Assembly: GCF_002007205.1 (NCBI RefSeq)
Contig: NZ_LAZS01000005.1
Location: forward strand, 1,116,001 to 1,180,000
Reading direction: 5' to 3'
DNA from: Ensifer adhaerens
GTDB taxonomy: Bacteria; Pseudomonadota; Alphaproteobacteria; Rhizobiales; Rhizobiaceae
Length of the DNA: 64,000 bases
The position numbers and the translations under genes were made by a program. Below the pieces are notes generated by a model. That model ran no database searches, had not been told where the DNA came from, and saw nothing but the letters and a program-made list of their open reading frames with translations. Each line of letters opens with the position of its first letter. The first letter of the stretch is position 1. Of the stretch, positions 9,646-19,873 are shown piece after piece.

Positions 9646-11535
9646 ATGCTCGAATTCCTGAGAAGCGCCGCCCAGACCTGGGTCGTCAAAGGCCTGCTAA
9701 TCGTTCTCGTTCTGTCGTTCATGGTGTGGGGCGGCTCATCGCTGACGATGACGAACCAGTCGGACGCGGTGGTGGTCGTCGGTGACGTCAAGGTCAAGCC
9801 CCCGGAATTCCGGCTCGCCTACGAGACCATGCTGGCGCAGGCTTCCCGCCAGCTCGGCACGCGGCTGACGCCGCAGCAGGCACGTGCCTTCGGCATCGAG
9901 CAGCGGGTCTACTCGCAGATCGTGGCCGGCGCGGCTCTCGACCAGCTCGCCAACGACATGAATCTCGGCCTGTCGCAGGATCGGCTCGCCAAGCTGATCG
10001 CCGACGATCCAGCGTTCCACAGCGTCAACGGCCAGTTCGACCGACTGACGTTCTCGAGCGTGCTGCGCAATGCAGGCCTGCGCGAACAGGATTACATCAA
10101 CAGCCAGAGCCAGACCGCGATCCGCTCGCAGATCGTCGACGCGCTGTCCGACGGCTACGCAGCCCCCAAGGTTCTCACCGACGCGATCGGCGCCTACCGG
10201 CACGAAAAGCGCATGATCGATTACCTGCTGCTCTCGAACGCCAATATCGACCCGGTCAAGGTGCCGGCCGACGACGTGCTTTCCCCCTGGTACGACAGCC
10301 GCAAGGCCAACTACCGTGCCCCGGAGTATCGCAAGATCAGCTACGTGAAGCTCGAGCCGTCCGACGTTGCCGATACGAGCGCTGTCACGGACGAGGAGAT
10401 CCGCACCGAGTACGACCGCCGCAAGGAGAGCTTCCGCAGCGCTGCCGCCCGGACGATCGAACAGCTCTCCTTCACGTCGCGTGCGGCTGCTGACGCAGCG
10501 TCTGCAAAGCTTACTGCCGGCACCAGCTTCGACGATCTCGTAAAGGCCGAAGGCAAATCCTCCGCCGACGTTCTTCTTGGCGAGTTCACCAGGGATCGCG
10601 TTCCCGATGCCAAGATCGGCGAAGCGGCTTTCGCGCTTCAGGCAGACGGCGTGACGCCGGTTGTCGACGGTGCCTTCGGCCCGGTCATCCTGCGCGTGAC
10701 GAACATCCGCCCGGAAACCGTCCGCAGCCTTGATGAAGTGAAGGAAGAACTGCGCAAGGACATCGCCCTTTCCACAGCGGGCGAGGAAGTCATGCGCCTG
10801 CACGACAAGATCGAAGACGAGCGCGCTTCGGGCGCTCCGATCAAGGAAGTCGCCGACCAGCTCAAGCTGAAGCTCGTGACCGTCGATGCGGTGGACGCAA
10901 CCGGCAAGGACAAGAATGGCGACGACGTTGCCGGCCTGCCCGAGCAGGCAGCCCTCCTCCAGGAAGTCTTCAAGGCCGATGTTGGCGGCGAGACCTTGCC
11001 GGTGAATGTCGGCCGCGAAGGCTATGTCTGGTTCGATCTCGATGAAGTCATCCCGGCGCGCGATCGCACGCTGGACGAGGCCCGCGACGAAATCGGCGCC
11101 GACTGGATGGCCGAACAGCAGCGTGGCGCCCTTGCCAAGAAGGCCGGCGAGCTGAAGCAGCGCGTCGAGCAGGGCGCGAAGCTCGCCGACGTCGCGACCG
11201 AACTTGGGCTCGTCGTCGAAACAAAATCGGGTCTGACGCGCTCGACAGCGGACGCAGCACTCAGCCCGGCGGCCGTCGCCGCCGCCTTCTCCGGCGCGAA
11301 CGGCCATGTCGCCAATGCCCCCGGCATCGGCGGCGAAGGGCAGATCCTCCTGCAGGTCACCTCGGTTGACAACGCCGGCCCGGCAGACGTGCTGCAGGAC
11401 GACAGCCGCCAGATCGAGGCTCTCGCCCGCGTCAGCGGCGAGGACATCCTCGACCAGATGGTCGCGACGCTGCAGGCCGCCTACGGCGTTTCGATCAACC
11501 AGACGCTCGCTGAAACCGCCATTGCGCAACGATAG
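9646..11535 (+). CDS. ppiD: PpiD-like periplasmic peptidyl-prolyl isomerase / folding chaperone
   Basis: A 629-residue protein with an N-terminal inner-membrane anchor (about residues 13-31). A SurA-N-like chaperone region with [10 protein letters not shown] follows, then a degenerate parvulin (rotamase) domain around residues 265-380 and a second helical region. This is the architecture of PpiD, which is tethered to the periplasmic face and binds outgoing polypeptides near the Sec translocon. The next gene, trpD, starts 17 bases downstream, so this probably heads a ppiD-trpD-trpC-moaC-moeA transcription unit. The isomerase activity may be weak, as in other PpiD proteins. Confidence 0.9.
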   Translation: MLEFLRSAAQTWVVKGLLIVLVLSFMVWGGSSLTMTNQSDAVVVVGDVKVKPPEFRLAYETMLAQASRQLGTRLTPQQARAFGIEQRVYSQIVAGAALDQLANDMNLGLSQDRLAKLIADDPAFHSVNGQFDRLTFSSVLRNAGLREQDYINSQSQTAIRSQIVDALSDGYAAPKVLTDAIGAYRHEKRMIDYLLLSNANIDPVKVPADDVLSPWYDSRKANYRAPEYRKISYVKLEPSDVADTSAVTDEEIRTEYDRRKESFRSAAARTIEQLSFTSRAAADAASAKLTAGTSFDDLVKAEGKSSADVLLGEFTRDRVPDAKIGEAAFALQADGVTPVVDGAFGPVILRVTNIRPETVRSLDEVKEELRKDIALSTAGEEVMRLHDKIEDERASGAPIKEVADQLKLKLVTVDAVDATGKDKNGDDVAGLPEQAALLQEVFKADVGGETLPVNVGREGYVWFDLDEVIPARDRTLDEARDEIGADWMAEQQRGALAKKAGELKQRVEQGAKLADVATELGLVVETKSGLTRSTADAALSPAAVAAAFSGANGHVANAPGIGGEGQILLQVTSVDNAGPADVLQDDSRQIEALARVSGEDILDQMVATLQAAYGVSINQTLAETAIAQR

Positions 11536-11552
11536 GCCCAAGGAAACCATCG

Positions 11553-12566
11553 ATGAGTGATCTGAAGCCATTCGTCGCCAAGGTCGCCGCCCGCGAGGCG
11601 CTGAACCGCGAAGACGCACGCGCCGCCTTCGAAATCATCATGTCGGGCGCCGCGACGCCATCGCAGATCGGCGGCTTCCTGATGGCATTGCGGGTGCGCG
11701 GCGAAACCGTCGATGAAATCGTCGGCGCAGTGGGCGCGATGCGCGCCCGCATGCTGCCGGTCGAGGCGCCGGCGGATGCGGTCGACATCGTCGGAACCGG
11801 TGGCGACGGCGCCGGCACCTACAACATCTCGACGCTGGCCTCGCTGATCGTCGCCGGTGCGGGGGTGCCTGTCGCCAAGCATGGCAACCGGGCGCTGAGC
11901 TCGAAGTCGGGCACCGCCGACGCGCTCTCCTGCCTCGGCGTCAAGCTCGACATCGGTCCGGAAGCCATCTCGCGGTGCATCCGCGAGGCCGGCGTCGGTT
12001 TCATGTTCGCCCAGCAGCACCATTCCGCCATGCGCCATGTCGGCCCGACGCGGGTGGAGCTGGGAACGCGCACGATCTTCAACCTGCTCGGCCCGCTCTC
12101 CAATCCGGCAGGCGTCAAGCGCCAGCTCGTGGGCGTCTATGCGCCGCAATGGGTGCAGCCGCTTGCCGAAGTGCTGCGCGATCTCGGCTCGGACAATGTC
12201 TGGGTCGTTCATGGCGATGGCCTCGACGAGATCACCACGACCGGCACGACCGAGGTCGCCGCGCTGAAGGACGGCAAGATTGCCACCTTCACGCTGACGC
12301 CGGCCGACTTTGGACTCCAGACTGTGACGATCGACGCGCTCAAGGGCGGCGACGGTGCGCATAATGCGGTCGCGCTCCAGGCGGTGCTTGACGGCGCCGA
12401 GAACCCCTACCGGGACATTTCCCTTGCCAATGCGGCCGCATCGCTGATGATAGCCGGACGGGCGAAGGACCTTGCCGAAGGCATGGCGCTTGCGCGTCAA
12501 TCGCTTTCAAGCGGCAGCGCGAAGACCGCGCTGCAGCGCCTGATCAGCGTTTCGAACGCGGCCTGA
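11553..12566 (+). CDS. trpD: anthranilate phosphoribosyltransferase
   Basis: Transfers phosphoribose from PRPP to anthranilate, the second step of tryptophan synthesis. It shows the glycine-rich [14 protein letters not shown] loop (residues 79-92) and [12 protein letters not shown], both part of the PRPP/anthranilate site. The 337-residue length is standard for the family. It sits 17 bases after ppiD and 16 bases before trpC. Unlike the enteric version, it is not fused to a glutamine amidotransferase. Confidence 0.97.
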   Translation: MSDLKPFVAKVAAREALNREDARAAFEIIMSGAATPSQIGGFLMALRVRGETVDEIVGAVGAMRARMLPVEAPADAVDIVGTGGDGAGTYNISTLASLIVAGAGVPVAKHGNRALSSKSGTADALSCLGVKLDIGPEAISRCIREAGVGFMFAQQHHSAMRHVGPTRVELGTRTIFNLLGPLSNPAGVKRQLVGVYAPQWVQPLAEVLRDLGSDNVWVVHGDGLDEITTTGTTEVAALKDGKIATFTLTPADFGLQTVTIDALKGGDGAHNAVALQAVLDGAENPYRDISLANAAASLMIAGRAKDLAEGMALARQSLSSGSAKTALQRLISVSNAA

Positions 12567-12582
12567 GGAAGGATCGGCAGAC

Positions 12583-13398
12583 ATGACGGATATCCTGCGC
12601 AAGATCGAAGCCTACAAACGCGACGAGATCGCTGCCGCCAAGTCGCAAGTTTCGCTCGACGAACTCAAGGCGCGCATCGCAGACCAGTCCGCCCCGCGCG
12701 GATTTCATGCGGCGCTCGCCGCACGCAAGGAAGCCGGCACGTTCGGACTGATCGCCGAGATCAAGAAGGCAAGCCCGTCGAAGGGGCTGATCCGCCCGGA
12801 TTTCGATCCTCCGGCGCTCGCCAAGGCCTATGAAGCCGGTGGAGCGGCCTGTCTGTCGGTGCTAACGGACGCCCCGAGCTTTCAGGGTGCGCCTGCCTTT
12901 CTCGAAGCGGCGCGTGCGGCCTGCGCCCTGCCGGCGCTGCGCAAGGACTTCATGTTCGACACCTACCAGGTGTTCGAGGCGCGCGCCTGGGGCGCCGATT
13001 GCATCCTTTTGATCATGGCTTCGCTCAGCGACGACGACGCACGCCGACTTGAAGACGCAGCCTTCGAACTTGGCATGGACGTGCTGATCGAGGTGCACGA
13101 CGCCGAGGAAATGGAGCGGGCGCTGAAGCTCACCTCGCCGCTCGTCGGCATCAACAACCGCAATCTCAGGACCTTCGAGGTCGATCTCGCGGTTTCCGAG
13201 CAGCTTGCGGGCATGGTGCCCGCCGACCGTCTGCTGGTCGGCGAAAGCGGCATCTTCACCCATGCGGACTGCCAACGTCTGGAAAAGAGCGGCATCACCA
13301 CCTTCCTCGTCGGCGAGAGCCTGATGCGCCAGAGCGACGTCGAAGCCGCGACGCGCACGCTTCTGACCGGCGCCGCCACTACGCTGGCGGCCGAGTGA
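12583..13398 (+). CDS. trpC: indole-3-glycerol phosphate synthase
   Basis: Converts CdRP to indole-3-glycerol phosphate (tryptophan pathway, cytoplasm). A TIM barrel of 271 residues with [12 protein letters not shown] (catalytic Lys region), [24 protein letters not shown] and VGESGI, all in the expected order. It is a monofunctional enzyme, not fused to TrpF. Its stop overlaps the moaC start by four bases (ATGA), so tryptophan and molybdenum-cofactor genes are coupled in one unit. Confidence 0.97.
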   Translation: MTDILRKIEAYKRDEIAAAKSQVSLDELKARIADQSAPRGFHAALAARKEAGTFGLIAEIKKASPSKGLIRPDFDPPALAKAYEAGGAACLSVLTDAPSFQGAPAFLEAARAACALPALRKDFMFDTYQVFEARAWGADCILLIMASLSDDDARRLEDAAFELGMDVLIEVHDAEEMERALKLTSPLVGINNRNLRTFEVDLAVSEQLAGMVPADRLLVGESGIFTHADCQRLEKSGITTFLVGESLMRQSDVEAATRTLLTGAATTLAAE

Positions 13399-13886
13399 TG
13401 AGCAAGCCGACGCTTACGCATATCGGTGGCAGCGGCGAAGCGAACATGGTGGATGTCGGCGACAAGGCCGAGACGGTACGCGTTGCCGTCGCCGAAGGCC
13501 ATGTGCGCATGAAGGCCGAAACGCTGACGCTCATCCTCGAGGGCGATGCCAAGAAAGGCGACGTCATCGGCACGGCGCGGCTTGCCGGCATCATGGCCGC
13601 CAAGCAGACCGCCAGCCTCATCCCGCTCTGCCATCCGCTGATGCTGACCAAAGTCGCCGTCGACATCACGCCGGATCCGGCCCTTCCCGGTCTCAGGGTC
13701 GAGGCGCTTGCCAAGCTCAAGGGGCGTACCGGCGTCGAGATGGAGGCGCTGACCGCCGTGAGCGTCGCCTGCCTGACCATCTACGACATGGCGAAGGCCG
13801 CGGATCGCGAGATGGAAATCGGCGGCATCCAGTTGGTCAGCAAATCCGGCGGGCGATCCGGCGACTACAGACGCGAAGGGAATTGA
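13395..13886 (+). CDS. moaC: cyclic pyranopterin monophosphate synthase MoaC
   Basis: Forms cPMP in molybdenum-cofactor synthesis, following MoaA. A 163-residue protein with [13 protein letters not shown] and the [17 protein letters not shown] signature; MoaC is normally near 160 residues. The start codon is embedded in the end of trpC (four-base overlap). The next gene, moeA, begins four bases after its stop, so the three are probably co-expressed. No moaA is visible in the window. Confidence 0.96.
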   Translation: MMSKPTLTHIGGSGEANMVDVGDKAETVRVAVAEGHVRMKAETLTLILEGDAKKGDVIGTARLAGIMAAKQTASLIPLCHPLMLTKVAVDITPDPALPGLRVEALAKLKGRTGVEMEALTAVSVACLTIYDMAKAADREMEIGGIQLVSKSGGRSGDYRREGN

Positions 13887-13890
13887 GGCC

Positions 13891-15102
13891 ATGGCGCTGG
13901 TGTCCGTCGAAGATGCGCTCGAGCGAATCCTCCACAGCGCCACGCCACCGCAATTGACAGAGCTCGTCGGCCTTCATGACGGGCTCGGCCGCGTGCTGTC
14001 TCAGGATATTCCGGCGCACGTCACCCACCCGGCCTTCGACAATTCGGCGATGGATGGCTACGCTGTGCGCCACCGAGACATCGAAACCATCGGCGCCGAA
14101 CTGACCGTGATCGGCCAGTCGGCTGCGGGCCATGGCTTTAAGGGCGAGATGAAAGCGGGCGAAGCCGTGCGCATCTTCACCGGTGCGCCGGTGCCATTGG
14201 GCGCCGATACGGTGATCATCCAGGAGGATACCGAGACGTTGCCGGGCAACCGGATCCGCACCAAGTTCGTGCCCGGCAAGGGTCGGCATATTCGAACGGC
14301 CGGCCAGGATTTTATCGCCGGCGAAGCGGCACTTTCGGCGGGCGACGTGCTCGACGCTGGACGATTGACGCTCGCTGCCGGCATGAACCATGCGAGCCTG
14401 CCGGTCTTCAAGCGCCCGCGGATCGCCATCCTCGCCACGGGCGACGAACTGGTGCCTCCGGGCAGCAAGCCGGGCGACGACCAGATCATCGCCTCCAACA
14501 GTTTCGGCGTTGCGGCGATCGCCCGCGACAACGGCGCCGAGGTCATTGATCTCGGCATCGTCCCAGACGACCGGGACGCGATCAGCGCACAGGTCGGCCG
14601 TGCGCAGGAAGCCGATGTCGACGTGATCGTCACGCTCGGCGGCGCGTCGGTCGGCGACCATGATCTGGTGCAGTCGACGCTCATTGCCTGCGGCATGACG
14701 CTCGACTTCTGGCGCATCGCCATGCGCCCGGGAAAGCCGCTCATGGTGGGACAGCTCGGAACGGCTACGGTCCTCGGCCTGCCGGGCAATCCGGTCTCAA
14801 GCCTCGTCTGCGCCCTGCTCTTCCTCAAGCCCCTGACCCGGAAGCTCGCCCGCTTGCCGTCGCGCGACCGTATGACATCCGCACGGCTTGCAAGCCCGCT
14901 TCCGGGCAACGACATCAGGCAGGACTATGTGCGCGCACGCCTTACGAGGGACAGCGACGGCACGTTGGTCGCCCATCCCTTCTCGCGGCAGGACTCGTCG
15001 ATGATGAAGGTTTTCGCGCAGTCCGATTGCCTGATCGTGCGCGCGCCGCACGCCACCGAGGCGCCCGCGGGCACGTCCTGCGACATTCTCCGGCTTCGCT
15101 GA
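13891..15102 (+). CDS. moeA: molybdopterin molybdotransferase
   Basis: Inserts molybdate into adenylylated molybdopterin. A 403-residue protein with NSAMDGYAV near residue 50, the MoCF-fold motifs TGDELVPPG and GGASVGDHD, then RPGKPLMVG and GLPGNPVSS. A beta-barrel C-terminal domain follows. This is the standard MoeA order and length. It ends the ppiD-trp-moa run, with a hairpin terminator about 37 bases after its stop. Confidence 0.96.
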   Translation: MALVSVEDALERILHSATPPQLTELVGLHDGLGRVLSQDIPAHVTHPAFDNSAMDGYAVRHRDIETIGAELTVIGQSAAGHGFKGEMKAGEAVRIFTGAPVPLGADTVIIQEDTETLPGNRIRTKFVPGKGRHIRTAGQDFIAGEAALSAGDVLDAGRLTLAAGMNHASLPVFKRPRIAILATGDELVPPGSKPGDDQIIASNSFGVAAIARDNGAEVIDLGIVPDDRDAISAQVGRAQEADVDVIVTLGGASVGDHDLVQSTLIACGMTLDFWRIAMRPGKPLMVGQLGTATVLGLPGNPVSSLVCALLFLKPLTRKLARLPSRDRMTSARLASPLPGNDIRQDYVRARLTRDSDGTLVAHPFSRQDSSMMKVFAQSDCLIVRAPHATEAPAGTSCDILRLR

Positions 15103-15138
15103 ACAACGCAGGCGCAGCAGTCCTTCCGCGCAAAGCCA

Positions 15139-15163
15139 AAAGGCCGGGCAGAACCCGACCTTT
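15139..15163 (+). terminator. hairpin terminator after moeA
   Basis: A ten-base stem (AAAGGCCGGG against CCCGACCTTT, one mismatch) with a five-base loop, ending in TTT. It lies 37 bases past the moeA stop and is the first hairpin downstream of the long unit that begins at ppiD. The short T run makes it a moderate-strength candidate. Confidence 0.55.
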
Positions 15164-15373
15164 CTCCCGTTCAGCGCGGGTGCGCTCGTTCATCCGTAGT
15201 CGGACGATTTCGGCGATGACCAAGTGGTTCCGTAAAGAGGCAACCATGTCGCCGCCGTGACACCAACCGTGAAGTCTGGTGACGATGCGCGAACGCACGC
15301 CCCGCATCGCGCGGTCGCCGCGCCTACAGCGTCAGGCCGGGCGTGAGACGCCTCCGGCCATGCAGTCACGGGA

Positions 15374-16666
15374 TCAGTTGGCCGATTCGTCCGAGCGGCT
15401 GACCAGGATCTTGTCGATGCGACGCGCATCCATGTCGATCACTTCGAACCGGTAGCCGTGGGCAAACGCGACATCGCCCTCCTCCGGCGTCTTGCGCAAT
15501 TGCTGCACGAGGAAGCCGGCAATAGTCTCGAAATTGCCGTCGGCGTCGATGCCCTCGATGCCGATCGTCAGGTGGATTTCGTCGATCGGCGTGCGGCCGT
15601 CGACAAGGTAGCTTCCGTCTTCGCGCTGGCGGATCAACGCATGCTCGATGTCGTCGTAGTTCGACGGCAGCACTCCGACGATCGCTTCGAGAATGTCGGC
15701 GATGGTGATGATGCCCTCGGTGCTTCCATACTCGTCGACGATCATTGCCATGTTGATGCTCGACGACTTGAAGGCGTCCAGCGCCTTCAGGCAGGACGCC
15801 GTTTCCGGCAGGGTATGGATCTCACGAACATACTTGCGCACGTCGAACGGACCGGAGGTTGGCGCGTTCAGGATTTCCTTGGCGAGAACTGCGCCGAGAA
15901 CGTCGCCGCTCGGGCCATCGACCACGGGATAGCGGGAATGGCCGAACTGGCCGATCTTGCGACCGACCGTCTCCAGGCTGTCGTTGATGTCGATGAAGCT
16001 CACCTCGGTCCGGTGGGTCATGATCGATTTTACGTTGCGGTCGCCAAGGCGGATGATTCGCCGGAGCATCTCATGCTCAGACTTTTCGATGGCGCCGCTT
16101 TCGACACCTTCGGCCATGATCGCGTGGACTTCTTCTTCCGTCACATGATCGGGATCATCAGGACGGATGCCGAGAAGGCGCATCGCAAGCGACGCGGCCG
16201 TCTCGAAGACATAGACGATCGGAGCAACGATCCGCGACAGGAGGTGCATCGGGCGCGCGACGAACATCGCCAGCGCCTCGGAATTCTTCAGCGCCAGCTG
16301 CTTCGGGATGAGCTCGCCGATAACCACCGACAGGAAGGTAATCAGCGTCACGACCAGCGCAACGGCGACCGTGTTGCCGTAGGGATTGATCCAGGCGATT
16401 CCGTCGAGGAAAGGAGCGAATTTCGCCGCAATGGTCGCGCCGCCGTAGGCGCCGGCCAAGGTGCCGACAAGCGTGATGCCAACCTGCACCGTGGACAGGA
16501 ACTTACCGGGATCTTCCGCAAGCCTCAGCGCCACTTCGGCGCGGGTATTTCCCTGTCTTGCCATCTGGCGAAGCATGGGCTTGCTTGCCGAGACGATTGC
16601 CATTTCCGAGAGAGCAAAAAATGCATTGATCAAAAGCAGGACGAAAATGACAAAAAACTCGGACAT
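15374..16666 (-). CDS. CNNM-domain, CBS-pair, CorC/HlyC-domain membrane protein (hemolysin family)
   Basis: A 430-residue inner-membrane protein. The N-terminal CNNM (DUF21) domain has about four hydrophobic segments, starting at residue 1. A CBS pair follows at about 200-330 (IMTHRTEVSFIDIND, AMIVDEYGSTEGIITIADILEAIVG), and a C-terminal CorC/HlyC domain contains DGRTPIDEI. The family is linked to magnesium or cobalt efflux; the old hemolysin name is historical. It converges on moeA. I see no obvious operon partner. Confidence 0.9.
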   Translation of the reverse strand: MSEFFVIFVLLLINAFFALSEMAIVSASKPMLRQMARQGNTRAEVALRLAEDPGKFLSTVQVGITLVGTLAGAYGGATIAAKFAPFLDGIAWINPYGNTVAVALVVTLITFLSVVIGELIPKQLALKNSEALAMFVARPMHLLSRIVAPIVYVFETAASLAMRLLGIRPDDPDHVTEEEVHAIMAEGVESGAIEKSEHEMLRRIIRLGDRNVKSIMTHRTEVSFIDINDSLETVGRKIGQFGHSRYPVVDGPSGDVLGAVLAKEILNAPTSGPFDVRKYVREIHTLPETASCLKALDAFKSSSINMAMIVDEYGSTEGIITIADILEAIVGVLPSNYDDIEHALIRQREDGSYLVDGRTPIDEIHLTIGIEGIDADGNFETIAGFLVQQLRKTPEEGDVAFAHGYRFEVIDMDARRIDKILVSRSDESAN

Positions 16667-16832
16667 GGTCTCCAGATCACCGTTGACGGAAGCCGCTCCC
16701 CAAGGAGCAAGCCCTCACCAGATAAGGCCAGCGCGCGATCTGAGCAAGCGCAAGCGTTGAAAACGCTGCAATCTTCTGAACATTGGAACGGTCGAGTGCT
16801 CTTTTCTTGAACAATCTCGACCGGCGGTAGAC

Positions 16833-17576
16833 TCAACCGCGACTATGCAGCGCGCTGCGTACGCGCTCACGCCCGATCTTGATCACGTTTTCCATCGCAA
16901 GCCGTGCACCGATCTCGTCACGCCTGCCGATTTCCTCGACGATACGGATGTGGTTGCGGGCAACCTCGTCTATGCCGCCCCTTTCGGCGACGGGAGAGCT
17001 CAGCTTGAAGACGCCGACCAGCGCCGCTTCGATCAATCCGCCAACCGTGCGCATGAAGGGGTTTCCGGAAGCCTCGGCGACGGCAAGATGGAACTTCAGG
17101 TCAGCACCTGCGAGGCTCTCGGCGCTATGGCCCTCCTCGCCCATGGCAACCGCGAGACGCATCATGCGGCTGATTTCGGCCTCGGAAGCGTTTCGCGCCG
17201 CAAGAGCGGCTGCGTGCGGCTCGAAGGCAAGGCGCACTTCGCTCAAGTGATACAGGAAGTCTTCATCGACACCGCACTCGAAGTGCCAGGTCAGGATATC
17301 GTTGTCGAAGAGATTCCAGTCGTTGCGCGGCGTCACCCGCGTGCCGATGCGGGCCCGCGGCACGACTAGCCCCTTGGCGGCCAGCGTCTTCATGGCTTCG
17401 CGCAGCACGGTTCGCGACACCTTGAAGCGTGCCGCAAGCTCAGGGTCACCCGGGAGAATGGAACCGACTGGAAATTCGCCTGATATGATTGCCTTGCCGA
17501 GCTGATCGACGACATGTGCGTGGCTCGTGCGCTTGCGCGAGCCGGACACAACGGTTTCCAGCAAACTCCTGTTCAA
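16833..17576 (-). CDS. FadR-subfamily GntR transcriptional regulator
   Basis: A 247-residue protein with an N-terminal winged helix (residues 20-80; FKVSRTVLREAMKTLAAKGLV is the recognition region) and an all-helical FCD ligand domain with RLAFEPHAAALAARNASEAEI. FCD regulators sense small organic acids or sugars. The start is TTG with a strong GGAGGAG site five bases upstream. It lies on the same strand as, and downstream of, the BMP-type ABC importer, separated by a terminator. A local role on that importer is possible but unproven. Confidence 0.88.
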   Translation of the reverse strand: MNRSLLETVVSGSRKRTSHAHVVDQLGKAIISGEFPVGSILPGDPELAARFKVSRTVLREAMKTLAAKGLVVPRARIGTRVTPRNDWNLFDNDILTWHFECGVDEDFLYHLSEVRLAFEPHAAALAARNASEAEISRMMRLAVAMGEEGHSAESLAGADLKFHLAVAEASGNPFMRTVGGLIEAALVGVFKLSSPVAERGGIDEVARNHIRIVEEIGRRDEIGARLAMENVIKIGRERVRSALHSRG

Positions 17577-17780
17577 TCAATCTCCTCCAGGCACTCCCCT
17601 GCCTGACTTCGAACGGCGCAGCGCGCCAACAACGCCTCCTGTGAAGCCCAGGGGTCTTCACAAAACTTGCGCAAATGAATGTAGTTTGAACCATCGATTC
17701 CGGAAAGCCCCCGGGTGCCTGCAATACCGTAAGCCGGGCGCGACCGACGAGGAAAGCAACCTTTGCGCGCCCCGAAACGA

Positions 17781-17807
17781 CAAACCCCGCCGAAACGGCG
17801 GGGTTTG
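17781..17807 (-). terminator. terminator of the BMP-type ABC importer operon
   Basis: A perfect 12-base stem (CAAACCCCGCCG and its complement) around a three-base loop, 26 bases past the stop of the substrate-binding protein gene on the minus strand. It is symmetrical, so it could work from either side. It separates the importer operon from the GntR gene. Confidence 0.75.
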
Positions 17808-17832
17808 CGTTCTGTTTCGCTGACGCTGCAGC

Positions 17833-18903
17833 TTACTTCGGCAGCTGGTCGTCCACGCCTTCGACGTAGAAGTTCATGCCGAGTAGCGTGCCGTCGTCGG
17901 ACGCTGCACCGGCTGCGAGCCATTCGCTGCCGTCCTGCTTCTTCAGCGGGCCGGTGAAGGGCTTCAGTTCGCCCGACTTGATCTTGGCTTCGGTTTCCTC
18001 GGCCAGCTTCTTCACGTCGTCAGGCATGTTGGTGTAGGGCGCCATCGTCAGGATGCCATCCTTCAGGCCGTCCCAGCTCGAAGTCGTTTCCCACTTGCCG
18101 TCGAGGAAGGCCTGGGTGCGCTTGATGTAATAGGCGCCCCAGGTATCGACGATCGCTGTCAGCTGCGTTTCCGGGCCGGCCTTGATCATGTCGGAGGCCT
18201 GGCCGAAGGCCTTGATGCCACGCTCGGCGGCAACCTGCATCGGTGCGGTCGTGTCGGTGTGCTGCGTCAGGATATCGACGCCCTGGTCGACGAGCGCCTT
18301 GGCGGCATCGGCTTCCTTGCCGGGGTCGAACCAGGTGTTTGCCCATACGACCTTGATCTTGAAGTCGGGGTTCACCGAGCGCGCGCCGATAACGAAGGCG
18401 TTGATGCCCATCACCACTTCCGGAATCGGGAAGGAGGCGATGTAGCCGGCGACGCCCTTCTGCGACATCTTGGCGGCGATCTGGCCCTGGATGTAGCGGC
18501 CTTCATAGAAGCGGCTGTTGTAGGTCGCGACGTTCGGCGCGGTCTTGTAGCCGGTGGCGTGCTCGAACTTCACGTCCGGGAACTTCTGGGCGATCTTGAT
18601 CGTCGCATCCATGAAGCCGAAGGACGTCGTGAAGATCAGGCCGCAGCCCGAACGTGCCAGGCGCTCGATCGCGCGCTCGGCATCCGGACCTTCCGGCACG
18701 CTTTCGAGATACTGGGTCTCGATCTTGTCGGCGAGCGCCGTTTCCAACTCCTGGCGACCGATGTCGTGCGCCTGGGTCCAGCCGCCATCGGTCTTGGCCC
18801 CGACGTAGACGAAGCAGATCTTCGCCTTCTCCTGGGCGCTTGCACCGGTGGCAAAGCCGATTGCGGCCGCGGAACTTGCGAGAACGAGCAGTAGTTTTTT
18901 CAT
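17833..18903 (-). CDS. BMP family ABC transporter periplasmic substrate-binding protein
   Basis: A 356-residue protein whose start was chosen at the ATG that opens a classic signal peptide (MKKLLLVLASSAAAIGF, cleavage after GASA). There is no lipobox, so the mature form is probably soluble periplasmic. The body matches the basic membrane protein (BMP/PnrA) family, with FVYVGAKTDGGWTQAHD early and a WANTWFDPGKEADAA segment. BMP proteins generally bind nucleosides; in alphaproteobacteria several serve purine-like substrates. It is the last gene of an ATPase-permease-permease-binding protein operon. Confidence 0.92.
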   Translation of the reverse strand: MKKLLLVLASSAAAIGFATGASAQEKAKICFVYVGAKTDGGWTQAHDIGRQELETALADKIETQYLESVPEGPDAERAIERLARSGCGLIFTTSFGFMDATIKIAQKFPDVKFEHATGYKTAPNVATYNSRFYEGRYIQGQIAAKMSQKGVAGYIASFPIPEVVMGINAFVIGARSVNPDFKIKVVWANTWFDPGKEADAAKALVDQGVDILTQHTDTTAPMQVAAERGIKAFGQASDMIKAGPETQLTAIVDTWGAYYIKRTQAFLDGKWETTSSWDGLKDGILTMAPYTNMPDDVKKLAEETEAKIKSGELKPFTGPLKKQDGSEWLAAGAASDDGTLLGMNFYVEGVDDQLPK

Positions 18904-18952
18904 TTTCTTGACCTCTGTCGGTTTGAGAAACGTCAGTATGAAATGGTTGAAA

Positions 18953-19873
18953 TCACCGGTCCGGCACAAACGGCTTGCCGAGCGAGGCCGGCGTATTGAT
19001 CAGGGTCATGCGCCGATTATGCGAAATGAGAATGAGCACGACGATCGTCGCGACATAGGGAAGCGATGAAAGGAGCTGCGAGGGAATGCCAAGGCCGAAG
19101 GCCTGCGCATGCAACTGGCTGATCGATACGGCACCGAAGAGATAGCCGCCGGCCACCAGCCGCCATGGGCGCCACGACGAAAAGACCACCAGCGCCAGCG
19201 CGATCCAGCCGCGTCCCGCCGACATGTTTTCCACCCATTGCGGCGTATAGACGAGCGACAGTTGCGCACCGGCAAGGCCCGCACAGGCGCCGCCGAACAT
19301 GACGGCGAGATAGCGGGTGCGGATGACGCTGACGCCGAGCGCGTGCGCGGAAGCGTGGCTGTCGCCGACGGCACGGAGCTTGAGGCCGGCGCGGCTCCTG
19401 AACAGGAACCAGTGCACGCCGGCGACGATCGCGATCGAAAGATAAAAAATGATGTCCTGGCGGAACAGGAGCGGCCCGAGATAGGGAATATCGGCCAGAA
19501 GCGGTATCGCGATCGGCTGCAGCTTGATGCCCTGCATGCCGAGGAAACTCTCGCCCATCATGCCGGAGACGCCGATCCCGAGCAGCGTCAACGCCAGACC
19601 CGTTGCTACCTGGTTCGCCACGAGCGTCAACGTCAGGAACGCGAAGAGTTGCGAAAAGAGCGCTCCGCAGGCGACGCCGGCGAGCATGCCGAGATAGGGT
19701 GAGCCGGTGATCTGGGTGATGGCGAAAGCCGACACAGCCCCCATGATCATCATGCCCTCGACGCCGAGATTGAGCACGCCGGACCGTTCGGTCACCAGTT
19801 CGCCGATTGCGGCCAGCACCAGCGGCGTCGCGGCGGTGATGACGCTCAGAAGGATCGCTTCGACGATACCCAT
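18953..19873 (-). CDS. ABC transporter permease (BMP/nucleoside type), subunit 2
   Basis: A 306-residue polytopic inner-membrane protein with about eight or nine hydrophobic segments. It has the LNLGVEGMMIMGA motif near residues 34-46 that marks branched-chain and nucleoside-type ABC permeases. It abuts the other permease with a one-base overlap (stop and start), so production of the two membrane subunits is coupled. Together they form the transmembrane channel of the importer. Confidence 0.92.
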   Translation of the reverse strand: MGIVEAILLSVITAATPLVLAAIGELVTERSGVLNLGVEGMMIMGAVSAFAITQITGSPYLGMLAGVACGALFSQLFAFLTLTLVANQVATGLALTLLGIGVSGMMGESFLGMQGIKLQPIAIPLLADIPYLGPLLFRQDIIFYLSIAIVAGVHWFLFRSRAGLKLRAVGDSHASAHALGVSVIRTRYLAVMFGGACAGLAGAQLSLVYTPQWVENMSAGRGWIALALVVFSSWRPWRLVAGGYLFGAVSISQLHAQAFGLGIPSQLLSSLPYVATIVVLILISHNRRMTLINTPASLGKPFVPDR

